A program made the position numbers and the translations under genes. A stretch of DNA of 34,750 nucleotides, from positions 1 through 34,750 of the forward strand of contig NZ_SSOA01000018.1 of NCBI RefSeq assembly GCF_004801395.1, written 5' to 3'. The notes beneath the pieces were generated by a model. That model made no database searches. It was not told the DNA's origin and saw nothing but the letters and a program-made list of their open reading frames with translations. Each line of letters opens with the position of its first letter. The stretch's first letter is position 1. This document shows, one piece after another, positions 1 through 7,976 of the stretch. The DNA is from Gillisella terrae. GTDB lineage: Bacteria; Pseudomonadota; Alphaproteobacteria; Rhizobiales; Rhizobiaceae.

Positions 1-353
1 TTCGCTGCCCGTGGATCCTCTATATCCCCAAAACACTCGATAAACCGTTCCATCCGTGATCCTCTCCATAACGGGTGGATCATCTCAAGAATCCAAAAGT
101 GGGCTGCTGGCAACAACAATATCGCGCCAAACATGCAGCTCCATATGCGATTCGCCTGCTCCTTGTGGGGGAGATGCCCGGCACGGCAGAGGGGGTGAGC
201 TATACGGTAAAACCTATGCGTCGTGTACTGTGCTGCCGGGATGTTGGTCTTATACAACCCCTGGCTCAGAAAATCTGTGTGCAACCCGTAAAAATTCGAA
301 GGGTGGATCGACTATTAGTGTATAATTTATTAATATACGAACACCGCAGTTCG

Positions 354-368
354 GCGACATGATGTCGC
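354..368. repeat. 15-base palindrome
   Basis: GCGACAT-G-ATGTCGC is a perfect inverted repeat with a single central base. That geometry suits a dimeric DNA-binding protein better than an RNA hairpin. No downstream gene clearly uses it. Confidence 0.35.
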
Positions 369-510
369 TAAGCGGTAACGGCGCTGGTGACCATGATGGT
401 TTCGGTGCCGTTTTTATTGTGATCGCCGATTTTGGGGCCGGATGTTGGCCGCATCAAATCCATTTTTTCGGCAGGTCGCAATCCTTGCATGGCAGGTCAT
501 CAAAATTCAT
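368..510 (-). pseudogene. Possible small protein gene, frameshifted at an A6 run
   Basis: Reading minus from the ATG at 510-508 gives MNFDDLPCKDCDLPKK, then a stop at 456-454. A -1 shift at the run of six A (T463-T468 on the plus strand) joins this to a second frame, MDLMRPTSGPKIGDHNKNG..., ending at TAG 370-368, for about 47 residues in all. Many codons in the second part end in C or G, as expected of real genes in this genome. The first part has a CxxC pair. I see no good ribosome binding site and recognise no family. It could be a decayed gene, a sequencing homopolymer error, a slippery-site frameshift or chance. Confidence 0.2.
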
Positions 511-621
511 GATAATGGGTGTCGGCGTGCACAGCCTTTGCGTTTTGCATGGACTGTCTATTGCAACCCTGTTCGTTTTACCCAATGCACCCGGGACGCG
601 CTACAGCGCCTCTCACCACCT

Positions 622-667
622 ACTGCATATTTCCTTAAATCCACTCCGATTTAAGGAAATATGCAGT
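622..667. repeat. Perfect 20-bp inverted repeat, 6-nt loop
   Basis: Arms at 622-641 and 648-667 are exact reverse complements (ACTGCATATTTCC... / ...GGAAATATGCAGT) around the loop CACTCC. The core GATTTAAGG...ATGCAGT recurs in variant form at 16416-16436, so it looks like one copy of a dispersed rhizobial intergenic palindrome. It lies about 80 bases before the Lrp-like gene and could also form an RNA hairpin. Confidence 0.7.
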
Positions 668-749
668 GAAATTTAAAATCTGCTGCACAGTTTCTTCCGT
701 CGATTGAGAGTGAAGGAATAGCGCAATTGAAATCACCAGGAATGATCTT

Positions 750-986
750 ATGAAGCCGATTTTTGTTCAGTTGCAATGTGTTCCCGGCAAGACCTATGAG
801 GTCGCCGACGCAATTTACAAGGCCGAGATCGTCTCTGAACTTTATTCAACCTCCGGCGAATATGACCTGTTGATCAAGGTCTATATCGAAGAGGGGCAGG
901 ATATTGGCAAATTCGTCAACCAGTATATTTCATCTGTTCCCGGGGTTGTGCGCTCACTGACCACCATGACGTTTACGGCGTTCTAG
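750..986 (+). CDS. Stand-alone Lrp/AsnC effector (RAM) domain protein
   Basis: This 78-residue protein consists only of an Lrp/AsnC-type ligand-binding alpha/beta domain and has no helix-turn-helix. The pattern is typical: the start MKPIFVQLQCVPGK, then SGEYDLLIKVYIEE near residues 36-49, and a VPGVVRSLTTMTF ending. Such small RAM-domain proteins form rings that bind amino acids and may mix with full-length Lrp proteins; whether this one does is inference. AGGA seven to eight bases before the ATG supports the start. The stop codon lies inside a long palindrome (983-1023). The gene stands alone, convergent with the large minus-strand fusion gene. Confidence 0.85.
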   Translation: MKPIFVQLQCVPGKTYEVADAIYKAEIVSELYSTSGEYDLLIKVYIEEGQDIGKFVNQYISSVPGVVRSLTTMTFTAF

Positions 987-1023
987 AGTCTGTCAGGTTC
1001 AAATTGAACCAGACAGACTCTAG
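983..1023. repeat. 41-nt palindrome spanning the stop of the Lrp-like gene
   Basis: CTAGAGTCTGTC and GACAGACTCTAG form the outer arms and GGTTCAA/TTGAACC the inner arms, with one mismatch (A995/A1011). The TAG stop at 984-986 is part of the left arm. There is no downstream T tract, so it is either a hairpin that blocks 3' decay or part of the adjacent repeat. Confidence 0.7.
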
Positions 1024-1034
1024 ATTCCCTTGTT

Positions 1035-1115
1035 TTCGTTTGTCTATTCGGGAAAACTGGATTCCACTTTTCCCTGACAAACTCTAAGAAGTCGGAACCG
1101 GTTTTCAGATAAATC
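1035..1115. repeat. Rhizobial-type intergenic palindromic repeat
   Basis: TTTGTC...GGGAAAA (about 1040-1056) and TTTTCCC-TGACAAA (about 1068-1082) are inverted arms, followed by GGAACCGGTTTTCAGAT at 1094-1110. The same GGAACCGGTTTTC core and AAAAGTGG words recur at 10255-10305 and 12500-12600, with related arms at 4122-4178. It looks like a mosaic of short dispersed elements as known in Rhizobiales genomes. Confidence 0.6.
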
Positions 1116-1128
1116 TGCTGCTCTTGCT

Positions 1129-1154
1129 GGTGCCGATCCAATCTGATCGGCACC
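1129..1154 (-). terminator. Strong hairpin after the fusion gene
   Basis: GGTGCCGATC (1129-1138) and GATCGGCACC (1145-1154) form a perfect 10-bp stem with a 6-base loop. It starts about 11 bases past the minus-strand stop codon at 1166-1168. There is no clear U tract after it, so it may stabilise the 3' end or act as a weak terminator. Confidence 0.45.
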
Positions 1155-1165
1155 ATGATGCGGTG

Positions 1166-4090
1166 TTACCATCCTTCTGATAGGACTTTGTCGAGCATGG
1201 CGACAAAGAAGTTGGCGCTTTCATAATCAAGGCACAGTGGCGGCTTGATTTTCAACACATTCAAATGGTCGCCGGTTGGTTGCATGATAATGCCGAGGCT
1301 CTGCAACCGCTCACAAATGGCGGCGGTTTCGTGCGTGGCAGGCTCGCGGCTCTCGCGATCGCGCACGAATTCCAGGCCGAGATAAAGCCCCATGCCGTGC
1401 ACAATTCCGACCAAGGGATGCTGGTTGGCAAGATCCTCAAGTTTCTCCTTCAGAAAGTCGCCGACCTCGCGGGCATTCTGCACCAGATTTTCATCGCGCA
1501 TAATGTCCAGCACTGTCATGCCGATAGCGCAGCTGACGGGGCTGCCGCCCGCTGACGCAAAGAAATAGCCATCTTGCTCAAAGGCTTCGGCCACAGCCCG
1601 GCTGGTGATAACGGCCCCCAATGGCTGGCCATTGCCCATGCCTTTGGCAATGGTGATAATGTCCGGCACCACGCCCTGTTCTTCGAAGCCCCAGAAATAA
1701 TGGCCCAAGCGGCCATAGCCCACCTGTACCTCATCGGCAATGCACAGACCGCCGCGCGCGCGGATCATGGGGTAGACGGCTTGCAGGTATCCGGGCGGCA
1801 GCAATATGCCGCCGGCATTGCCAAACACGCTCTCGGCAATGAAACCGGCAAGCCCTTCGCCACGCTCATCCATGGCCATGAGCGCGCGTTCGACAGCAGC
1901 CACATAGGCACTCGTGCTCTCTGGTCCTCGAAATTCACCGCGATAGCTGTTGGGCGCGGTCACAGGATGCACCCATGAGGGCCGCGTTTCCAGCGCGCGA
2001 GGATTGTCCGCAAGCGAGGTGGACACGGCATCGCTGGCCACCGTCCAGCCGTGATAGGCTTCCAGCAGGCTGGCAATATTGCGCTTGCCGCTGGCGGCCC
2101 AGGCGAGCCGGATGGCCAGATCAACCGCCTCGGAGCCGCTGTTGACCAGAAAAACGGTATCCAGCCCCTCGGGCGCAAGGCTTGCGAGTTGCTCGGAGAA
2201 ATCAGCAACGGCTTGATAGTGAAAACGCGAATTGGTGTTTAAAAGCGACCATTGTCTTTTGGCAGCCATGGCAAGCCGGGGGTGGCCGTGGCCCACGGTT
2301 GCGACATTGTTGACCATGTCCAGATAGGCCCGGCCCGTTGTGTCAAACAGGTGCTCGCGGTAGCCGCGCTCGATCTGGGGCGGATGGGCATAATAGTGCT
2401 TTTGCGGGCTGGCAAAATGCCGATGACGGCGCTTGAGGGCAAGGTCTGGTTGCACCGGAGGTGCATCAAGATCAACGCCAAACAACGCAGCCGGTGAGGG
2501 GCAGATCCGCTGCCAGGCAAAGGCATGATCAGGCCGCGCAAACAGGGGCGGCATCAGATCAAGATCACGGCAGAGTTGCAGCCGCAGGCCGCCGACGGAG
2601 CCCTCTGCCCCCGCAATGCGGCCCAGTTCCTCTCCGGCCTTCAGCTCCGCACCATCATCGAGCTGGCATTCCAGCCCGTGGATATGCAAGGCGAGGTCCG
2701 CTCCAATCAGAACGAAGTGCTGGTTCGTGCGCTTCAAGACGCAATCAAAGGGCACGACGGCCTTTGTGGCGGCAGGCAGGCAGGCATCAATATGCAGCGG
2801 GAAATTGGCCGGCGGGCGCGGCGACAGCAGGCGGGTGTACGATAGCCGATGTTCCCCATAGCGGGTCGAGGCCGAGCCGGTATCGCTTGCCGCCTTTGCC
2901 AGCAATTTCCAGTCAATCTGCGGATCGGCCCAACTGTCCTCTTCCAGATCAGGGCTTGTGATGGACAGGTCGGTCAGATTGATGGAGTCGGGGTCGATGT
3001 CGGGCAGAAGTCTTGCCAAAACAGGATGTTCCTCGGGCCATTGATGGCCAAGAGCAGACAGGATCGCCACTTCCATGACGGAAAAAGGAACGGATGTCGC
3101 GAGGGTGAAAATCTCGCGCTCATGCTCCAGATTGTTGGAAATATACTCATTGTCAGGATCGATTTGCAGTTGCTGTTCGCTGCTGGCGACCAGCACACCG
3201 GCGCGGGCCACCACCAGCGGCCAGAGCGCTTTGATTTCGGCCTCGTTGAGCGGATAAAGCGCATGGAAAGCCTGTATGGCGGGGAGGATTGCAAAGACGT
3301 TTCCATCGGTATGATGCAGCAGGGATGAACAGGTTACAGCCAGATCGCCCACCAGCCAGCCGGAAATCAGATCGCCGAAATCAATCACGCCATTGGGAAC
3401 AAGGCACCCTCTGGCATCCAGTTCTCCAACAATGTTGTCGTCAGTCAGATCATGGTGCACGGCTTGAACGCGCAAATCATCGAGAATCGGATTGATATGC
3501 CGCATGGCTAAAACCATGGCTTTGGCCACGTCATCACGGCGTTTCTGCTCGTTGACTGACGACAGAAGATGCAAGGCAACGGGGCCTGCGCGGCGCAAAT
3601 CCCATTGCAGATCACGCTCCAGACCGGCATGGTCGAAATCGGCCAGCGCAAGCGCCACCTGGGCCGATAAAGTGCCAATCGCATGCATGGTTGTGGGGGA
3701 GAAATAGGTCTTGCTGCTGAGAGGCAATCCATCGAGATAGGTCAGCAGGCGGACGTTATAGCGCTCATCGCCCAAGGTGACGTGAAGAACTTCTTCGCCG
3801 TTGAGTGCATAAACCGGCTGGGGTATCTGCCAAGGCTGTTCTGCTTTGGCAAGATGGCGCATCGCGGCATTTTGGGCTTCCAGTTCCTGCGTCGCATATT
3901 CGACACGCGCGATTTTCAATACAAAGCGGCCGTTTTCTGTTTCAATGCGGAAATTGCGATCCTGTTGACTGCCCAGTTCCCTGAGGGGGCCTTCAAGGCC
4001 ATAATGTTCTTTGAGCAAAGCGGCGGCATCATCTATTGTTACCACGGGACGCGCAAGTTCGGTGCGTTGAAACAAAACGGTATTCGGCAT
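1166..4090 (-). CDS. APH-family kinase / class III aminotransferase fusion (kinase-phospholyase type)
   Basis: A 974-residue fusion in three parts. Residues ~20-290 are an aminoglycoside/choline-type phosphotransferase with the catalytic HHDLTDDN motif (Asp214, Asn219) and a downstream IDFGD metal site. Residues ~415-520 look like a lysostaphin/M23-like beta domain without an obvious complete zinc site. Residues ~560-970 are a class III PLP aminotransferase fold with NSGSEA, ADEVQVGYG and the PLP lysine in ITIAKGMGNG (Lys816). Kinase plus class III fold matches the hydroxylysine kinase / phospholyase pairs of vertebrates (HYKK with PHYKPL or ETNPPL). I infer phosphorylation of an amino alcohol, then ammonia/phosphate elimination or transamination; the substrate is unknown. 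The start at 4090 has GGAGG eight bases upstream. A longer frame to 4192 only translates an intergenic repeat. Confidence 0.85.
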   Translation of the reverse strand: MPNTVLFQRTELARPVVTIDDAAALLKEHYGLEGPLRELGSQQDRNFRIETENGRFVLKIARVEYATQELEAQNAAMRHLAKAEQPWQIPQPVYALNGEEVLHVTLGDERYNVRLLTYLDGLPLSSKTYFSPTTMHAIGTLSAQVALALADFDHAGLERDLQWDLRRAGPVALHLLSSVNEQKRRDDVAKAMVLAMRHINPILDDLRVQAVHHDLTDDNIVGELDARGCLVPNGVIDFGDLISGWLVGDLAVTCSSLLHHTDGNVFAILPAIQAFHALYPLNEAEIKALWPLVVARAGVLVASSEQQLQIDPDNEYISNNLEHEREIFTLATSVPFSVMEVAILSALGHQWPEEHPVLARLLPDIDPDSINLTDLSITSPDLEEDSWADPQIDWKLLAKAASDTGSASTRYGEHRLSYTRLLSPRPPANFPLHIDACLPAATKAVVPFDCVLKRTNQHFVLIGADLALHIHGLECQLDDGAELKAGEELGRIAGAEGSVGGLRLQLCRDLDLMPPLFARPDHAFAWQRICPSPAALFGVDLDAPPVQPDLALKRRHRHFASPQKHYYAHPPQIERGYREHLFDTTGRAYLDMVNNVATVGHGHPRLAMAAKRQWSLLNTNSRFHYQAVADFSEQLASLAPEGLDTVFLVNSGSEAVDLAIRLAWAASGKRNIASLLEAYHGWTVASDAVSTSLADNPRALETRPSWVHPVTAPNSYRGEFRGPESTSAYVAAVERALMAMDERGEGLAGFIAESVFGNAGGILLPPGYLQAVYPMIRARGGLCIADEVQVGYGRLGHYFWGFEEQGVVPDIITIAKGMGNGQPLGAVITSRAVAEAFEQDGYFFASAGGSPVSCAIGMTVLDIMRDENLVQNAREVGDFLKEKLEDLANQHPLVGIVHGMGLYLGLEFVRDRESREPATHETAAICERLQSLGIIMQPTGDHLNVLKIKPPLCLDYESANFFVAMLDKVLSEGW

Positions 4091-4392
4091 CAGAGCGGCC
4101 TCCACACTGGCTACTTTGCTGGCGTTTGTCCGGCAACAGCGCTGCCCACTTTTTGGCAGCACTTTTCCCGACAAACGCGAGATCAATTTCACGAGAGAGT
4201 ATCAGAGTGAGAGCAGGCGTCTACAGCGCCAAACACCGAATCTAGGGCGCATGGTCGCTGTAGCACTTTAAAACTGCTGCATAATTCTGTCTCAAGCCGA
4301 TATCGTCCCATCCCACCATACCCCATGATGGGTATTGAAATAGCATCAGCAATAAGCGTCTGAATTGTGGCCGTGTTCAAGTTATTGTTTTA
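4091..4392. other. Intergenic region between purU and the fusion gene, repeat-rich
   Basis: These 302 bases hold the promoter/leader of the minus-strand fusion gene and two repeat blocks: nested palindromes at 4122-4178, and a second block at about 4219-4300 with CTACAGCG/CGCTGTAG arms (4219-4226, 4255-4262) and TTTAAAACTGCTGCATAATTC. The second block shares words with repeats near 596-690. No gene is seen. Confidence 0.6.
4122..4178. repeat. Nested palindromic repeat
   Basis: Outer arms GCGTTTGTC (4122-4130) and GACAAACGC (4170-4178) enclose inner arms GCTGCC (4141-4146) and GGCAGC (4155-4160). AAAAGTG words on the minus strand resemble the other dispersed elements of this window. The element sits just upstream of the fusion gene and creates a spurious in-frame N-terminal extension. 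Confidence 0.65.
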
Positions 4393-5277
4393 TTAGCCCA
4401 TTCTTTCTGACGCATAAGAGCCGGGGCTGGCTGGGAAAACCACTGTTCGATTGCCATTGATGAAGGTGCGGTGATGAATATGGGCGTGAATGGCGCGCGC
4501 CAGAACCTGACTTTCCACATCTCGACCGATGGAAACATAGTCTTCGGCGCTTTGCGCGTGGGTGATTCGGGCAACGTCCTGCTCGATAATCGGGCCTTCA
4601 TCCAGATCGGCTGTGACGTAATGTGCTGTTGCGCCGATCAGCTTTACGCCGCGCTCATAGGCCTGCTTGTACGGATTGGCACCCTTGAAACTGGGCAGGA
4701 AAGAGTGGTGGATGTTGATGATGCGGCCTGACATGCGCTTGCAGAGGCTGTCGGACAAAACCTGCATATAGCGTGCAAGTACGATCAACTCCGTACCGCT
4801 CTGCTCCACCAGCTCCAGCAGTCTGGCCTCGGCCTCGGGCTTGTTTTCCTTGGTGACCTTGATGTGGTGGAACGGAATGTCGTGGTTGACGACGACTTTC
4901 TGGTAATCGAAATGGTTGGAGACCACGCCGACAATATCAATCGGCAAGGCACCGATTTTCCAGCGATAGAGCAAATCATTCAGGCAGTGACCAAAGCGCG
5001 ACACCATCAGCAGCACTTTCATGCGCTGTGCATCATCGTAGAACTCTGTATGCATTTTATAGCGCTCGGCAATCGGGATTAAGCCCTTTTCAAGCTGTTC
5101 GCGGCCAACGCCTTCTTCCGAGATGAAGCTGATGCGCATGAAGAATTTTCCAGTGCCGAGGTCATCGAACTGCGAGCTATCGATGATATTGCAGCCATTT
5201 TCAGCCAGATAGCTGGAAAGGGCGGCAACAATGCCGCGAGATGATGTGCAGGATACGGTCAAAACATATGTCGACAT
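4393..5277 (-). CDS. purU: Formyltetrahydrofolate deformylase
   Basis: A 294-residue protein that hydrolyses 10-formyl-THF to formate and THF, balancing C1 units and feeding formate to purine synthesis. An N-terminal ACT domain (YVLTVSCTSSRGIVAALSSYLAENG, residues ~4-28, given here only as a region) precedes the formyltransferase domain from about residue 85. The domain has the family's GNHFDYQKV-like segment and the NIHHSFLPSFKGANPY motif with its catalytic His; the Asp typical of the family appears in the VTADLDEGPIIEQD segment. Length is normal. The ATG at 5277 is preceded by AGAGAGGAAA at good spacing. It lies upstream of the fusion gene on the same strand, 302 bases away, so co-transcription is possible but not shown. 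Confidence 0.95.
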   Translation of the reverse strand: MSTYVLTVSCTSSRGIVAALSSYLAENGCNIIDSSQFDDLGTGKFFMRISFISEEGVGREQLEKGLIPIAERYKMHTEFYDDAQRMKVLLMVSRFGHCLNDLLYRWKIGALPIDIVGVVSNHFDYQKVVVNHDIPFHHIKVTKENKPEAEARLLELVEQSGTELIVLARYMQVLSDSLCKRMSGRIINIHHSFLPSFKGANPYKQAYERGVKLIGATAHYVTADLDEGPIIEQDVARITHAQSAEDYVSIGRDVESQVLARAIHAHIHHRTFINGNRTVVFPASPGSYASERMG

Positions 5278-5618
5278 CTGGTGTTTCCTCTCTCTAGCCG
5301 AGTTTTACGGCCCGTTTTTTCCTCAAGGCCCGCTTTTTCCTCAAGGATTGAGTCATGTATCTCATGACTTCCTCTGGAATGTATACATCTATATGTAAGC
5401 CTGTTTGAGCTGCAAAGCACAATGGCGTAATCTAGTCACGTACACGGTCTAACACGCTTCGTAAAACGGCGCGCAAAGCCGCAGATGAAATAATTTCGCG
5501 CCGATGATCTGTGTTTGAGCCTGTTTGATTGCAAAAATGCCGACCGTTCCTCGGGAGCAGGCGCTGTATCGTCCTCACACCGCAATTGCCTTCCAAAATT
5601 GAGAGGTAAATTTGGCGT
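5278..5618. other. Divergent intergenic region between purU and the GH5 gene
   Basis: This gap carries leaders for two divergent genes. Near purU are an 18-bp tandem repeat (5309-5344), a 7-bp inverted repeat AGTCATG/CATGACT (5351-5357, 5363-5369) and the palindrome ATGTATACAT (5379-5388). The rest, to the GH5 promoter, shows no gene I can support. Confidence 0.5.
5309..5344. repeat. 18-bp direct tandem repeat in the purU leader
   Basis: GGCCCGTTTTTTCCTCAA (5309-5326) is immediately repeated at 5327-5344 with one difference (T5315 versus C5333). Read on the minus strand, each unit is TTGAGGAAAAA(a/g)CGGGCC and lies 32-67 bases upstream of the purU start. Confidence 0.75.
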
Positions 5619-5647
5619 TTTACAGCGCGGTTTGCGCGTTTTATAAA
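5619..5647 (+). promoter_or_regulatory. Sigma-70-type promoter of the GH5 gene
   Basis: TTTACA (5619-5624) and TATAAA (5642-5647) are separated by exactly 17 bases. Transcription would start near 5654, about 40 bases before the chosen ATG at 5693. This also argues against the longer frame starting at 5612. Confidence 0.55.
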
Positions 5648-5692
5648 ATGTTTGGCGCTGAAGCGTGCCGTGTCAAGAAGAGGGGCATGCCT

Positions 5693-6769
5693 ATGGCGAC
5701 AAACAAAAAGACAAGGCTCACGTATTCTCTTCATTGCATGATGGTGGGTGGGGCCGCACTGGCGCTGTCGGTTCTGCCCGTTCAAGCGGGGCAGGGGTGC
5801 TTTCGGGGCATTAATCTTTCCGGTGCCGAGTTTGGAAAATTGGGCGGGGTGGTCAACAAGGATTACACGTATCCCAGCGATGCAACCATCCAGTATTTTG
5901 CGGAAAAAGGGTTCACCTCGGTGCGCCTGCCCTTCAAATGGGAGAGACTTCAGGCCGACGCCATGGGCGCGCTGAATGCTGATGAGCTGAAGCTTTTGGA
6001 TGATGCGGTGTCGCGCATCAAAGAGGCGGGCATGAATGTGGTGCTCGATCCGCACAATTTCGCGCAATATAAAGGCAAGTTTTTGAACACGCCCGAGGTG
6101 CCTGTTGATGTTCTGGCCGATTTTTGGGGCAAGTTAGCCAGCCACTATGCCAATGACCCGGCCATTGTTTTTGGCTTGATGAATGAGCCTTTCGATATGC
6201 CTGCAACACAATGGTTGCCAGTGGCGAACGCGGCCATTGCGGCTATCCGTAAGGCAGGTGCCAAAAACCTTGTGCTGGTGCCCGGTGTTGCATGGACAGG
6301 GGCGCACAGTTGGCAAAGTGAGCGTCCCGGTGGGGCCAATAGCGTGGTGATGCTGGGTGTCAAAGACAGCGCCAATAATTACGCTTATGAAGTGCATCAG
6401 TATTTCGATGCAGACTATTCCGGCACCAAGGCGGAATGCAGCGGTGCTGCGGGTGCCATTGCTGGCGTTGAAAATGTCACCAAATGGCTGCGCGCCAATG
6501 GCAAGCGGGGCTATCTCGGGGAGTTTGGGGCGGCAGGCGATCCGGCCTGTGTCAAGGCGATCAAAGAAATGACCGGTGTGGTGGAAGCCAATCGCGATCT
6601 CTGGGTGGGCTGGGCCTATTGGGTGGCGGGCGATTGGTGGTCGCCAAAAGAGCCATTGAACATTCAGCCCGGCCCTTCGGGCGATCGTCCACAGTTGGCG
6701 GGCTTGAAGCCCTTTCTTATGGATTTTTCGGCTTCGTCCTCGACCTGTCCGGCGCTGGATAAATTCTAG
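5693..6769 (+). CDS. Secreted glycoside hydrolase family 5 endoglucanase
   Basis: A 358-residue GH5 (cellulase clan A) enzyme. The N-terminus has a charged start, a hydrophobic core (MMVGGAALALSVL) and a VQA-G site, so it is probably exported. The acid/base Glu is Glu165 in GLMNEPF and the nucleophile is Glu277 in YLGEFG; the conserved RLPFKWERL, DPHN and HQYFD segments are also present. AAGAGGGG stands about nine bases before this ATG; an ATG two codons earlier (5687) is too close to it. Sitting beside Wzy, Wzc, Wzx and glycosyltransferase genes, it probably trims or releases the exopolysaccharide rather than digesting plant cellulose; the substrate is inferred. Its 3' end overlaps the convergent polymerase gene by 53 bases. 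Confidence 0.9.
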   Translation: MATNKKTRLTYSLHCMMVGGAALALSVLPVQAGQGCFRGINLSGAEFGKLGGVVNKDYTYPSDATIQYFAEKGFTSVRLPFKWERLQADAMGALNADELKLLDDAVSRIKEAGMNVVLDPHNFAQYKGKFLNTPEVPVDVLADFWGKLASHYANDPAIVFGLMNEPFDMPATQWLPVANAAIAAIRKAGAKNLVLVPGVAWTGAHSWQSERPGGANSVVMLGVKDSANNYAYEVHQYFDADYSGTKAECSGAAGAIAGVENVTKWLRANGKRGYLGEFGAAGDPACVKAIKEMTGVVEANRDLWVGWAYWVAGDWWSPKEPLNIQPGPSGDRPQLAGLKPFLMDFSASSSTCPALDKF

Positions 6770-7976
6770 ATTTTGCCAGTGCAGCCCATGCGGCGACATC
6801 GGATGTGCCGATTAAAAACCACATCAAGGCTGCCGTTTTGATGGAATAAAAAGAGTTACTGATCAGCATCAGCAGCACCAGATAGACAATCATCATACCC
6901 CGGAACACCCACGCCTTGGCGTCAAACATCGGGGACAGCACAAAGGCGGTCCACAGGCCGATAAAGCCAAAGAGGCCGAAATTGGTGAGGGTGTAGGAAA
7001 TGCCCGAATCGGCGGTGAAAATATCGGTGGCCTTTGAGCCAAGCACCACCTGAAAATCGAGATGATTGAGAATGGCAGCGGTGACTTTAAGGCGGCCTGA
7101 TGCATCATTGGGGCCGCCTGCCGCACCAATCATCATGCCATAGGCGGCAATACCGGCCAGCAATATGAAAGGCAGTACCAGCCAGACCGTCTTTGGAACG
7201 AAGCGGTAGACAGGCAAAAGCGCTGTGATGACGATGCAGGTGAAAAAGCCAAAACGGGCGTCTGCCAGCACAATGCCGATTGCGGCCAGCGCAATGACCA
7301 GAAAACGCCACGGCATTCCGGGCCGAAACAAGGCCCAGGCATAGATAATGACACCGAAATTACCGGCAGACACCGGCTCCAGAAACACCGATGACACACG
7401 GTGCGCCCCTAAAAAGGGCAGAAGCGTGCGGGGTTCTGGCCGAATGCCGGAGATGAACAGGCCGCGGGTCTGGCCAAAGCTGTCTTGCAGACTCACGGTG
7501 CCACGGGCAATATAATAGCCAAGCACGTTGAAATAATCGAGGTAGCTTTCCAGCGCCAGATATTCATACAGACCAAAGAACAGCACAATCAGCGCGGATG
7601 CCACCACCAGCCGATCGGCCAGGCGCACATCGCCCAGTTTGCGCCCCATGAAGTAGAAGCCAATGGGAATGAACACATCGCGCAGGGCCTTGAGATCAAG
7701 CTCGCCGCGCAGAGCAAAAATCATCAGCATATAGGTGATGAAAACGGTGAGCGTCACATAGACCCCGATCCGCCGATCGGCGGCAAGAAGAAAGGCCGAG
7801 CCCAGCATGGTCATCTCACCCAGCATCACATGGGTGTCGCTAACTGGCATGATGCGGGTGTTGACGAAGCATAAAAACAGATTGAGCACCAGACCGCCAA
7901 TAATGGCAAAGGACGCAAGAGCCGATTGAAACGGGCTGGTTTGCGGCCTGTGTGCTGACGCCGTTAGGGCCGTCAT
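6717..7976 (-). CDS. Wzy/O-antigen ligase-like polysaccharide polymerase
   Basis: A 419-residue polytopic membrane protein with about ten hydrophobic segments, starting with ALASFAIIGGLVLNLFLCFV. A long loop in the middle (VSLQDSFGQTRGLFISGIRPEPRT, roughly residues 155-180) is the expected large periplasmic loop of Wzy/WaaL-type proteins. I infer polymerisation of EPS repeat units at the inner membrane. The ATG overlaps the TGA of the upstream Wzc-like gene (ATGA), so the two are translationally coupled. Sequence similarity in this family is low, so polymerase versus ligase cannot be decided from sequence. The last 53 bases overlap the convergent GH5 gene. Confidence 0.75.
   Translation of the reverse strand: MTALTASAHRPQTSPFQSALASFAIIGGLVLNLFLCFVNTRIMPVSDTHVMLGEMTMLGSAFLLAADRRIGVYVTLTVFITYMLMIFALRGELDLKALRDVFIPIGFYFMGRKLGDVRLADRLVVASALIVLFFGLYEYLALESYLDYFNVLGYYIARGTVSLQDSFGQTRGLFISGIRPEPRTLLPFLGAHRVSSVFLEPVSAGNFGVIIYAWALFRPGMPWRFLVIALAAIGIVLADARFGFFTCIVITALLPVYRFVPKTVWLVLPFILLAGIAAYGMMIGAAGGPNDASGRLKVTAAILNHLDFQVVLGSKATDIFTADSGISYTLTNFGLFGFIGLWTAFVLSPMFDAKAWVFRGMMIVYLVLLMLISNSFYSIKTAALMWFLIGTSDVAAWAALAKSRIYPAPDRSRTKPKNP

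Larger units (their letters stand above)
1..749. other. Gene-poor left edge with palindromes
   Basis: No convincing intact gene is visible in this stretch. Plus-strand open frames (for example a GTG-started frame at 75-362) lack a good ribosome binding site and resemble no family I recognise. The region contains a 15-base palindrome at 354-368, a perfect 20-bp inverted repeat at 622-667 and a short, possibly frameshifted minus-strand frame at 368-510, all listed separately. An AT-rich patch at about 319-340 contains TATAAT but has no clear partner -35 box. The final 60 bases hold the leader of the downstream Lrp-like gene. Confidence 0.5.

Noticed and set aside
75..362. 95-residue plus-strand frame
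   Set aside because: No ribosome binding site, mixed codon use, AT-rich end and no recognisable family.
4091..4192. N-terminal extension of the kinase-aminotransferase gene (start at 4192)
   Set aside because: The extra 34 codons translate a palindromic repeat, whereas the ATG at 4090 has GGAGG at ideal spacing.
5612..5692. Longer start for the GH5 gene at 5612
   Set aside because: It would place the start codon upstream of the predicted promoter and put a non-signal stretch before a clear signal peptide.
5432..6067. 211-residue minus-strand frame overlapping the GH5 gene
   Set aside because: It is a shadow of the GH5 coding sequence, with no family resemblance and His/Arg-rich composition typical of antisense frames.
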